A stretch of DNA of 6,998 nt from contig CAMWSZ010000147.1 of NCBI GenBank assembly GCA_947177005.1, positions 1 through 6,998 of the forward strand, written 5' to 3'. Under the pieces are notes generated by a model. It did no database searches. It had not been told where the DNA came from and saw only the letters and a program-made list of their open reading frames with translations. The translations under genes and the position numbers were made by a program. Shown piece after piece: positions 1 to 6,425 of the stretch. How positions within the stretch are numbered: the stretch's first letter is position 1; each line of letters starts with the position of its first letter. This DNA is from an uncultured Clostridia bacterium. GTDB lineage: Bacteria; Bacillota; Clostridia; Oscillospirales; Oscillospiraceae.

Positions 1-1
1 C

Positions 2-1303
2 GGGAACTATTATGTTCCGATAGACGAGGCTATGCCGCCCGCCCGTATGGAGGCGATTTTGACGCAGCTTCAACCGCCGCTGCTGCTCTACGCCTCCAGT
101 CAGGAGCAAATTGCCCGGCGGCTGGCCCATTTGTGTCCTGTTTTGAACGTGGACGAGGGCGCTCAGGAATCTGCGGACGATGCGTTATTAGAAAGCCGGC
201 GTGCCCGGGTGTTGGATGTGGACCCGGCGTATGTTATCTTTACCTCCGGTTCTACCGGAACGCCAAAGGGAATTGTGGTTTCCCACCGGTCGGTCATTGA
301 TTTCACGGAATGGATGGCAGATGCGTGCCAATTTTCCCAGAATGATGTGCTGGCCAATCAGGCCCCATTTTACTTTGATTTGTCTGTCAAAGACCTGTAT
401 CTTACTATGAAATGTGGAGCATCCTGCCACATTTTGGCAAAGAAATTATTTATGTTCCCCTTGCTGCTGCTGCGTGAGATCGAACGGGTCGGGGCCACCG
501 CGCTGGTGTGGGCCACGTCCGCTTTCCACTTGCTGGCAAATTCCGGAGGGTTGGAACGGTGCCGTCCCCAGACGCTGAATAAGGTAATTCTGGGAGGGGA
601 GGCGCTGGGTGCAAAGCAGCTGAATGTCTGGCGGTCAGCTTTACCGCACGTACAGTATATCAATCTTTACGGTCCTACAGAAGTGACTGTAGACTGTACG
701 TGGTATCTTATTCCAAAGGACCGGCCGTTTTCTGACGGAGAGGCCATTCCTATCGGCACGCCCTGCCGGAATATGGAAGTATTGCTGCTGGATAAAGAAC
801 TTCATCCGATACAGGAGGGTCAGGTGGGGGAGATCTGCGTGCGGGGGATTGGCCTTGCCAATGGCTATTACGGCAATTGGGACAAGACGCAGACTGCGTT
901 TATTCAAAATCCCCTGAATCCCTGGTATCCGGACCGCGTGTACCGTACCGGTGATTTGGGATTCCGGGGAACGGACGGTTTGCTCTACTTTGCGGCACGG
1001 TGTGACAACCAAATCAAGCATATGGGCTATCGCATCGAATTAGGGGAGGTGGAGACCGCCCTGAACGGTGTGGAGGGTATAGCCGCGGCAGTGTGCTTTT
1101 TTGACCAGGAACATGATAGAATCGTGTGTGTCTGCCAGACAAGCCTGACTGATAAGGAGATTATAGCGGCTCTCCGGGAAACGTTGCCTAAGTACATGCA
1201 GCCCAATATTTACCACCATGTGGATACCATGCCCTATAACGCCAACGGCAAAATCGACCGGGTGCGTCTGAAAGAGGAATACTTTGGTGAAACAGGTTCA
1301 TAG
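2..1303 (+). CDS. DltA-like amino-acid adenylating enzyme (amino acid--carrier protein ligase), 5'-truncated by window edge
   Basis: ANL-superfamily adenylation domain that activates an amino acid with ATP and should load it on the carrier protein encoded at 2109. The frame is open to the left edge and begins GNYYVPIDEA, the A2 region, so about 75 N-terminal residues are missing compared with DltA (about 500 aa); the in-frame ATG at 32 is internal. Numbering from the edge, core motifs are A3 FTSGSTGTPKG (80-90), A4 FDLSVKDLY (from 125), A5 NLYGPTE (221-227), A6 GEICVRGIGLANGYY, A7 YRTGDLG, A8 with GYRIELGEVE, and A10 NGKIDR with catalytic Lys417. NQAPFYFDLSVKDLY closely follows the DltA family. 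The pocket differs: Gly198 in ILGGE replaces the Cys of DltA's FCGE, and Lys130 and Asp231 are charged. It overlaps the next gene by 17 bases. The adenylation fold is certain; D-alanine specificity is not. Confidence 0.93.
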   Translation, partial: GNYYVPIDEAMPPARMEAILTQLQPPLLLYASSQEQIARRLAHLCPVLNVDEGAQESADDALLESRRARVLDVDPAYVIFTSGSTGTPKGIVVSHRSVIDFTEWMADACQFSQNDVLANQAPFYFDLSVKDLYLTMKCGASCHILAKKLFMFPLLLLREIERVGATALVWATSAFHLLANSGGLERCRPQTLNKVILGGEALGAKQLNVWRSALPHVQYINLYGPTEVTVDCTWYLIPKDRPFSDGEAIPIGTPCRNMEVLLLDKELHPIQEGQVGEICVRGIGLANGYYGNWDKTQTAFIQNPLNPWYPDRVYRTGDLGFRGTDGLLYFAARCDNQIKHMGYRIELGEVETALNGVEGIAAAVCFFDQEHDRIVCVCQTSLTDKEIIAALRETLPKYMQPNIYHHVDTMPYNANGKIDRVRLKEEYFGETGS

Positions 1304-2078
1304 CTATGAGGAATTGGCCCCCGTTTTGTCAGCCCAATTGAGGCGCGGGGTGATGACGAATACCACCCTTACCCAGGAGGAATGGCGGCAGGAAATTTCG
1401 TCCGGGACGCTGTGGCTTCAAAGCTGGGAGGGCGGTGTGCTGCTTTTACGCCGCCGTGAGAAACACGCCGTGCTGAATTTTTACCTTCAGGACACAGTCC
1501 TGCCGGATAATTTCGTCTGGGACGGCCCCACAGTATTGGAGATTGCTGCCCGGCCCCGCGATGAAGGATTGCTGCGGGCTGCGGCATTTTGGCGGACAAA
1601 GGGATTTCAGGAACTGTTCCGGCGGGAACGGCTGACGCTGCCTAAAGATACGGCTGTTGCTGCGGGGGAGGGCCTTTTGACGGCGCGAATTGCAGATCTT
1701 TCGGATGCCGGGGCTGTTTATGTGCTGTTTCGGGAGAATTTTGATTTAATCACAGGTTGTCTGCCAACTGAGAAAGCGTTGGAATATGATTTGAATACAG
1801 GAAATATAGTGTGTGCCGTTACACCGGAGGGCGAGACGGCGGGGCTGCTGCATATTACACCGGGCCGGGGGGCGAGTCAGCTTCGTCATCTGGCGGTCAG
1901 AAAAAAATACCGCCGGCAGGGTGGAGCGCAGCGCATGTTGGCCTGTTATTTGGAGCATACCGGTTATGCCAGAAGTCAAGTGTGGGTACGGACGGACAAT
2001 GAGGCCGGACAGCGGTTTTATCGCAAAAACGGCTATGCGCCCGACGGCTGGACTTCTACTGTACTGTATCGCTTATAG
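1287..2078 (+). CDS. GNAT-family N-acetyltransferase (acyl-CoA-dependent), within dlt-like operon
   Basis: About 263 aa. The C-terminal third is a clear GNAT fold. Motif A is LRHLAVRKKYRRQGGAQ (199-215), with the CoA pyrophosphate loop RRQGGA matching Q/RxxGxG/A, and motif B is NEAGQRFYRKNGY (238-250). The N-terminal 120 or so residues carry no recognisable catalytic motif and may be a degenerate GNAT-like half, giving a tandem layout. I prefer the GTG at 1287 because AGAGGA (1273-1278) sits 8 bases upstream; a TTG at 1284 is only 5 bases away. The start lies inside the ligase gene, so translation is probably coupled. The gene ends 30 bases before the carrier protein gene. Classical dlt operons have no such gene. 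Its acceptor is unknown: the activated amino acid, the aminoacyl-carrier or a sugar are all possible (inference). Confidence 0.88.
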   Translation: MKQVHSYEELAPVLSAQLRRGVMTNTTLTQEEWRQEISSGTLWLQSWEGGVLLLRRREKHAVLNFYLQDTVLPDNFVWDGPTVLEIAARPRDEGLLRAAAFWRTKGFQELFRRERLTLPKDTAVAAGEGLLTARIADLSDAGAVYVLFRENFDLITGCLPTEKALEYDLNTGNIVCAVTPEGETAGLLHITPGRGASQLRHLAVRKKYRRQGGAQRMLACYLEHTGYARSQVWVRTDNEAGQRFYRKNGYAPDGWTSTVLYRL

Positions 2079-2095
2079 GCGAATATCAATCGAAA

Positions 2096-2102
2096 AGAGG
2101 AG
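2096..2102 (+). promoter_or_regulatory. Shine-Dalgarno site of the carrier protein gene
   Basis: AGAGGAG lies 6 bases before the ATG at 2109 in the short 30-base gap after the GNAT gene. It is the clearest ribosome-binding site in the operon and fits the usual need for a carrier protein in excess over its enzymes (inference). No promoter-like sequence is evident in the same gap. Confidence 0.7.
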
Positions 2103-2108
2103 ACGATA

Positions 2109-2333
2109 ATGGAACAGTTGTTGAAACTGCTGAGCGAGATTTGTCCAGGGATTGATTTTGAAAAGGAGACCGCCCTTATTGATGACGGCCTTCTGGAATC
2201 TCTGGACATTGTTACTATCGTTGGTGAAATTATGGACGAGTTCGACGTGGAGCTGAATGTGGACGACCTGCTGCCGGAAAACTTCAACTCCGCCCAAGCC
2301 ATAATGGATTTGATTAACAGCCGCAGAAGCTGA
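2109..2333 (+). CDS. Acyl/peptidyl carrier protein, DltC-like
   Basis: A 74-residue acidic four-helix carrier protein, close to DltC length (about 78-80 aa). The phosphopantetheine attachment site is Ser31 in DDGLLESLDIV (25-35), the family's DSL-type motif with Glu in place of the usual Asp. The following stretch IVGEIMDEFDVEL (37-49) matches helices II-III of carrier proteins (E-x-F-x-V/I pattern). It should be modified by a 4'-phosphopantetheinyl transferase encoded elsewhere and carry the amino acid activated by the upstream ligase to the MBOAT encoded directly downstream, acting on the cytoplasmic membrane face. The stop is one base before the MBOAT start, implying tight coupling. The fold is certain; dedication to this pathway is inferred from its position. 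Confidence 0.93.
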   Translation: MEQLLKLLSEICPGIDFEKETALIDDGLLESLDIVTIVGEIMDEFDVELNVDDLLPENFNSAQAIMDLINSRRS

Positions 2334-2334
2334 G

Positions 2335-3879
2335 ATGTCATTTACTTCAGGGACGTTTATCGTCTTTGTACTGACGGCGCTGGTTGTTTATTATCTGGTG
2401 CCCCAGCGGTTTCGGTGGGTGGTCTTGCTGCTGGCAAGCTATGGGTTTTACTTCACCGGCGGTGCGGGTGCAATGGGCTATTTGCTGTTTATTACCCTGA
2501 CCACCTACTTGGCGGGCAGGGTTTTAGGCGCACTCAATGAAAAGAGAAAGGGTCTGCCCGCAACAGATAAGGCAGGACTTGAGCGGGTAAAACGGCGGAA
2601 AAAACAGGTGGTACTGGTTACACTGCTGGGAAATTTTGGACTGTTGTATGCGGTCAAGTATCTCGGCGTTACCTTTGACCTGCTGGGTTTGCCGCGTCCT
2701 GGACTGGTGCTGGTGCTTCCTCTGGGACTTTCTTTCTATATGTTTCAGTCCGTTGGCTATGTCATTGACTGTTACCGGGGGAAATTTCCGCCGGAAAAGA
2801 ATCTAGCTAAATTTGCCCTCTTTGTATCATTTTTTCCTCAAGTAGTGCAGGGACCTATCAGCCGGTTTGGTGACTTGGCTCCTCAGCTTACCAAAGGGAA
2901 TGAATTTGACGCAGATCAGGTAAAATATGGCACCCAACTGGCTATGTGGGGATATTTTAAAAAGCTGGTGATCTCAGACCGGGCCGGTGTTGTGGCAGCC
3001 ACAGTATTTGGCGGTTTTACGCAGTACCGTGGTACGGTACTATTTGCAGGGGTGCTGTTCTACTGTATCCAGCTCTATTGTGATTTCTCCGGCGGCATCG
3101 ACATCACCCGAGGCGTGGCCCAAATGTTCGGCATTGATGTGGCGGAGAATTTTTGCCGTCCTCTGTTCGCCGTATCTCTTACGGATTACTGGCGGCGGTG
3201 GCATATCACCTTGGGGCAGTGGATGCGGGATTATGTATTTTATCCTATGTCCCTGTCCAGACCGCTGACTCAACTAGGCAAATGGACCCGCAGACATATC
3301 AAAGGAAAGTTAGGAAAGATCGTTCCGACTTCTATTGCTACTTTTACAGTATATTTTCTTATCGGCATCTGGCACGGCGCGGAACTGCGTTATATCCTGT
3401 TCGGCTTCTGGAACGGCATTCTGATTACGGCGTCTCTGCTGCTGGAGGGAAAATTTCAGTACTGGCGGAAGAGACTGCATATCAGAACAGAAAGTCTGCT
3501 TTGGCGGCTGTTCCAGATGATCCGTACATCGGCACTGGTGTTTTTGGGGCGCTATCTTACGCGGGCGGATAGTGTCCGTACAGCACTGTGGATGATAAAA
3601 ATGACCGTGCTGGACCCGGAGATCGCTGCGCTGTGGGACGGAAGAATGCTGGCCTTGGGCCTTAACGGCTGGGAACTGATGATTGTGTTTCTTGGTATGG
3701 CGGTACTTCTGACGGCGGAGTGTTATCAGGAGTTTGGAGGTCATGTCCGCAAGGCTTTGGAACAGCGCCATTGGCTGGTACAGTGGGCTGCGATTTTCAT
3801 TCCACTGGCAGTCATTTTTGTGCTTGGCGTCATGGGCGGGGACTATATCGCTCCGGGATTTATCTATCAGCAATATTGA
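2335..3879 (+). CDS. MBOAT-family membrane acyltransferase, DltB/AlgI-like
   Basis: A 514-residue polytopic membrane protein of the MBOAT superfamily. Diagnostic segments are PLGLSFYMFQSVGYVIDCYRG (about 129-149), FFPQVVQGPISRF (166-178), YCDFSGGIDI (248-257), YWRRWHITLGQWMRDY with conserved His290, and GIWHGAELRYILFGFWNG with the presumed catalytic His347. The C-terminus FIYQQY resembles the common FIYFQF ending. Hydrophobic segments occur near 7-23, 27-62, 91-112, 121-145, 232-250 and 480-502. At 514 aa it is AlgI-sized rather than DltB-sized (about 400), with a basic loop near 68-90. By analogy with DltB it would take the acyl group from the carrier protein and move it across the membrane to an extracellular partner. 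That partner is most likely the SGNH protein encoded 12 bases downstream. Its own ribosome-binding site is weak, so it probably depends on coupling to the carrier gene. Confidence 0.93.
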   Translation: MSFTSGTFIVFVLTALVVYYLVPQRFRWVVLLLASYGFYFTGGAGAMGYLLFITLTTYLAGRVLGALNEKRKGLPATDKAGLERVKRRKKQVVLVTLLGNFGLLYAVKYLGVTFDLLGLPRPGLVLVLPLGLSFYMFQSVGYVIDCYRGKFPPEKNLAKFALFVSFFPQVVQGPISRFGDLAPQLTKGNEFDADQVKYGTQLAMWGYFKKLVISDRAGVVAATVFGGFTQYRGTVLFAGVLFYCIQLYCDFSGGIDITRGVAQMFGIDVAENFCRPLFAVSLTDYWRRWHITLGQWMRDYVFYPMSLSRPLTQLGKWTRRHIKGKLGKIVPTSIATFTVYFLIGIWHGAELRYILFGFWNGILITASLLLEGKFQYWRKRLHIRTESLLWRLFQMIRTSALVFLGRYLTRADSVRTALWMIKMTVLDPEIAALWDGRMLALGLNGWELMIVFLGMAVLLTAECYQEFGGHVRKALEQRHWLVQWAAIFIPLAVIFVLGVMGGDYIAPGFIYQQY

Positions 3880-3891
3880 CGGGAGAAATCT

Positions 3892-5718
3892 ATGGGATCA
3901 AAACACAAACTATCCTCTAAAGGATGGCTGGTTCTGTTCGTCTTTTCGGCGGCGCTGCTTGCAGTAGGGCTGGGCGTGTTCAACGTGGTAACTGACCCCT
4001 TCGGCGTTTTTGGCGACCGGGTGCTGGAGTGGTGGTCCTACGATGAGACCAATAATCCTCGGGTGGCCAAATTCTCCTATCTGGAACAGCACCACGACGA
4101 GTATGACTCTTATATTATCGGCTGTTCCTCTACCAGTTCTTTCCCAAAGGAACAGTTGGACCAGTATTTTGACGCAAATTTTTATAATCTTATCATGTAC
4201 GGCGCGGATATGCTGGATGTAGAGCAATACGTCCACTATCTGCTGGAACACTATTTGGTGAAGAATCTGGTAATCAACGTGTATATTGATAATGGAGTTG
4301 TTTATGACAATGAGAGCGACGCCTTCACCGGCAGTATGCCCTGGCAGGTGGACGGCAGTTCCCCGGTATCCTTTTATAGCCGCTACCTGTTTGCCGACCC
4401 GCGTTATGGATGGACTAAGCTGAACAAGCTGCGCACGGACAGTGTGATCCAAGATGTCCACGATGTGTTCGAGGTGGAGAGCGGAGCCTATGACAAATCC
4501 CGTCGGGATGTAGAGCCTATCGGCAGTCTGGAAACTTATCTTACGGATTATCCGGCGTTCGTATACTACCCTATGTCCGAACAGAAAATGACGCAGACGG
4601 AAAACTGTATGAAAAGCGTAGGTGCCATTCGGGACATGTGCCGGGAGGCGGGAGTGAATCTTATGGTAGTGACTGCTCCTGTCTACTACGACTATTTGCT
4701 GTGTTTTGACAGGACAGAGGTGGAGTCATTTTATACTGCGTTGGCAGAGGAAATTCCGTATTGGGACTTTTCCGTCAGCTCTGTGAGCCGGGAACCCCGT
4801 TACTTTTATGATGAGACCCATTTTCGTAATTGCGTAGGAAAAATGGCGCTGGCCCGGGCTTTTGGGGATGATACCGTTTATATTCCGGAGGACTTCGGTG
4901 TGTATGTGACCCCGGAGAACGCAACAGAACATGTATCTAGGTACTGGGATGTTCCAGAACCGGATGTTTCTGCATATACCGTCAAGATTCCTATTCTCAG
5001 ATATCAAAATTTTGAGGAAAAATCCCTGTCTGTAACGCAAATAGAGGAGCAGATCACCACCTTGGACAGAGCCGGGTATACAGCCGTCAGCTTTGAAGAT
5101 CTGCGTGCTTACGTAGAGCAGGGGAGAGAACTGCCGGAAAAACCGGTTGTCATCACCTTTGACGGAGGATGTCTAGACAGCATAGCTGGTTGCTTGCCTG
5201 TTCTGGAGAAATATGGGATGAAAGCAACTGTCTTTGTTATTGGCAGTTTAATGGGTAAAGATACCTATAAAGACACCGGCGAAACCATAAGCTCCCATTT
5301 CTCTTTGGAACAGGCTGGGGAAATGCTGGATACCGGTCTGATTATGATTGGAAGCTGCGGTTGGGATATCTATAAGTTGGATGTCACTGCTCCCATTCGC
5401 TGCGGCATTCTACGCCGGGAGGATGAGTCAGAGAAAGGATATACAGCCTTTTTGCGTGAGGATATCCGTCTTGAAAATGAGTTGTTGAGTCCCGCTTTGG
5501 ACGGAGATGTTGCTATCTTTGCGTTCCCTTATGGCTTGCATGACACTTTGAGTGAGATATTGCTTCGGGAGGCGGGCTTCTATGCCACCGTGACGGTTTC
5601 TTCTGGGGAGAATACCATTATTAAAGGACTTCCGCAAAGCTTACTGTGCATGAACCGTTATGATATTACAGAGAATGTTTCCCCAAAGAAACTGTTGGCC
5701 TTGATCGGAGAAACTTGA
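3892..5718 (+). CDS. Membrane-anchored SGNH/DltD-like protein fused to a degenerate polysaccharide-deacetylase (NodB-fold) domain
   Basis: A 608-residue protein with one N-terminal membrane segment (about 11-33), so probably anchored with its bulk outside the cell. Residues about 34-330 form an SGNH-like domain. The nucleophile region is YIIGCSSTSSF (Ser79 best candidate), and the late block YFYDETHF carries Asp307 and His310 in the DxxH arrangement of SGNH and DltD-type enzymes. Residues about 364-605 resemble the PgaB/IcaB-type NodB deacetylase fold: IPILRYQNF at the start, VVITFDGG (catalytic-base position Asp424), IGSCGWDIY, and FAFPYG (543-548). The metal ligands are lost: Gly425 for Asp, Cys489 and Tyr494 for the two His. 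GGGAG at 3881-3885 lies 6 bases before the ATG. The likely role is final transfer of the MBOAT-delivered acyl group to a glycopolymer, with the NodB-fold part perhaps binding glycan (inference). Confidence 0.85.
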   Translation: MGSKHKLSSKGWLVLFVFSAALLAVGLGVFNVVTDPFGVFGDRVLEWWSYDETNNPRVAKFSYLEQHHDEYDSYIIGCSSTSSFPKEQLDQYFDANFYNLIMYGADMLDVEQYVHYLLEHYLVKNLVINVYIDNGVVYDNESDAFTGSMPWQVDGSSPVSFYSRYLFADPRYGWTKLNKLRTDSVIQDVHDVFEVESGAYDKSRRDVEPIGSLETYLTDYPAFVYYPMSEQKMTQTENCMKSVGAIRDMCREAGVNLMVVTAPVYYDYLLCFDRTEVESFYTALAEEIPYWDFSVSSVSREPRYFYDETHFRNCVGKMALARAFGDDTVYIPEDFGVYVTPENATEHVSRYWDVPEPDVSAYTVKIPILRYQNFEEKSLSVTQIEEQITTLDRAGYTAVSFEDLRAYVEQGRELPEKPVVITFDGGCLDSIAGCLPVLEKYGMKATVFVIGSLMGKDTYKDTGETISSHFSLEQAGEMLDTGLIMIGSCGWDIYKLDVTAPIRCGILRREDESEKGYTAFLREDIRLENELLSPALDGDVAIFAFPYGLHDTLSEILLREAGFYATVTVSSGENTIIKGLPQSLLCMNRYDITENVSPKKLLALIGET

Positions 5719-5853
5719 ATTGATGATGCAAACAGTCTTCGTGAGATTACGCTCACAGGTATGACGCTGATAACCGTCCCGTAACCGTAAAATAAACACG
5801 AACCCAATGTGCCCCGAATTTTGACTTGTCTCCTGAAAATGACCCGGTACCCA
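5719..5853. other. Unassigned stretch between the operon and the IS remnant
   Basis: No gene is supported on either strand in these 135 bases. The operon ends at a TGA (5716-5718), and no hairpin followed by a T-run is visible, so the operon terminator is not identified. The stretch contains a small inverted repeat, GTGAG-ATTACG-CTCAC (5741-5756), and a short direct repeat AACCGT (5774-5779 and 5785-5790 approximately). On the minus strand it follows directly from the IS3-type remnant, so part of it may be leftover insertion-sequence DNA; I cannot show that from sequence alone. Confidence 0.5.
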
Positions 5854-5970
5854 TTACTGTATGGACTTCTCACTTACCCCATATTTCTTCCTCAATTCCC
5901 TATAGCTCCCCTCTCCAGCCTGATAAGATTCTGCTATGCTCATCTTGAATTCTACGGGGTACGTGGACAT
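5854..5970 (-). pseudogene. IS3/IS150-type transposase orfA remnant (N-terminal helix-turn-helix fragment)
   Basis: A 38-codon minus-strand reading frame that starts MSTYPVEFKMSIAESYQAG and continues SYRELRKKYGVSEKSIQ, then a TAA followed by TGG GTA (Trp-Val). This matches the N-terminal helix-turn-helix of IS3-family OrfA proteins, for example the GYR...ARFGV...TWV pattern of IS150 OrfA, with the stop codon falling just before the conserved WV. Similarity ends a few codons later, so the rest of the element is gone. A full Shine-Dalgarno sequence AGGAGG (plus-strand 5979-5984) lies 8 bases upstream, so a 38-residue peptide might still be made. A real transposase cannot be. It could be a nonsense mutation plus truncation or simply a junction with foreign DNA. 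Confidence 0.7.
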
Positions 5971-5978
5971 ACAATGAT

Positions 5979-5984
5979 CCTCCT
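5979..5984 (-). promoter_or_regulatory. Shine-Dalgarno site of the orfA remnant
   Basis: The plus strand reads CCTCCT, i.e. AGGAGG on the minus strand, 8 bases before the ATG at 5970. Its strength and exact spacing decide the start of the remnant and show that the original element's translation start is preserved although the rest of the gene is not. Confidence 0.6.
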
Positions 5985-6004
5985 AAAGTAGACTTTGGGT
6001 AGTT

Positions 6005-6402
6005 CCTTAAATTATAGTGCGTCTGAAATTCTTTCATTGCCTCCGGGTCATAGGCCAGAAAATTACGATACCCGCACCTGCATAATTCCGCGATTACCTT
6101 AGCGCTGAGCGTATCACGAACATCACTGCTTCCGGCGTTAAAGGACAGGCCAAGAATCCCGATACACGTAGATTCGTCTCCTCCTGCCGCACGGATAATC
6201 CTCTTTGCAGCTGCCTCCAGCATCGTTTCGTTGGTGTCAATTATATGTTGAAAGATGCGGCAATCGTATCCCTTTGCTTTGGCCAGTGCGTAAAAGGCGT
6301 TGGTTTCCTTTGGAAAACAATAGCCGCCGTAGCCGCAGCCAGGGTAGAAATAGTTGCGGATGCGCCCCGTTTGCCAGCGGCAATCCCATATGTAGAATGC
6401 GA
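6005..6402 (-). pseudogene. UDP-glucose 6-dehydrogenase (UDP-glucose/GDP-mannose dehydrogenase family), C-terminal fragment
   Basis: Minus-strand fragment of an enzyme that oxidises UDP-glucose to UDP-glucuronate for surface polysaccharides. Reading from high to low coordinates, it shows RIRNYFYPGCGYGGYCFPKE with the catalytic Cys codon at 6317-6319. An NxxM/L helix follows (IIDTNETML). The C-terminal Rossmann half comes next: IGILGLSFNAGSSDVRDT (about 6160-6109), then AYDPEAM. Similarity stops near 6005 after FQTHYNL, and the frame runs on into unrelated sequence ending at 5900. The N-terminal NAD-binding half is absent, because the IS1 left end abuts at 6403 and the frame meets a TGA just inside that element. 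Roughly 130 codons survive of about 400, so it is not functional. The neighbouring IS3-type remnant probably replaced its 3' end. It suggests the region was once part of a polysaccharide locus. Confidence 0.8.
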
Positions 6403-6425
6403 GGTAATGTCACAAAGGGGTTGAA
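6403..6425 (+). repeat. Putative left terminal inverted repeat of the IS1 element
   Basis: The sequence starts GGTAATGTCACAAAGGGG, similar to the GGTGATGCTGCC start of the canonical IS1 left end. The exact inner boundary is a guess from the usual 18-25 base length, since the matching right repeat lies outside the window. The 9 bases just before it (AGAATGCGA, 6394-6402) are the candidate target-site duplication, also untestable here. Confidence 0.55.

Noticed and set aside
32..34. ATG at 32 as the real start of the ligase gene
   Set aside because: The in-frame sequence upstream (GNYYVPIDEA) is conserved adenylation-domain sequence with no stop, so the gene begins left of the window.
3310..3873. 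Long open frame on the minus strand opposite the MBOAT gene
   Set aside because: It is antisense to a well-conserved membrane protein, its translation has no recognisable motif, and it has the low-complexity look of a shadow frame.
3910..4461. Long open frame on the minus strand opposite the start of the SGNH gene
   Set aside because: It overlaps conserved plus-strand coding sequence, has no ribosome-binding site that I can see, and resembles no family.
2335..5718. Alginate-type O-acetylation (AlgI/AlgJ/AlgX) as the main reading
   Set aside because: The MBOAT size would fit, but the coupled adenylating ligase and carrier protein point to an aminoacyl-type donor rather than simple acetylation; acetylation stays as a weaker alternative.
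5741..5756. Inverted repeat GTGAG-ATTACG-CTCAC as terminator of the operon
   Set aside because: The stem is only 5 bp with a 6-base loop and no T-run follows, so it does not meet the pattern of an intrinsic terminator.
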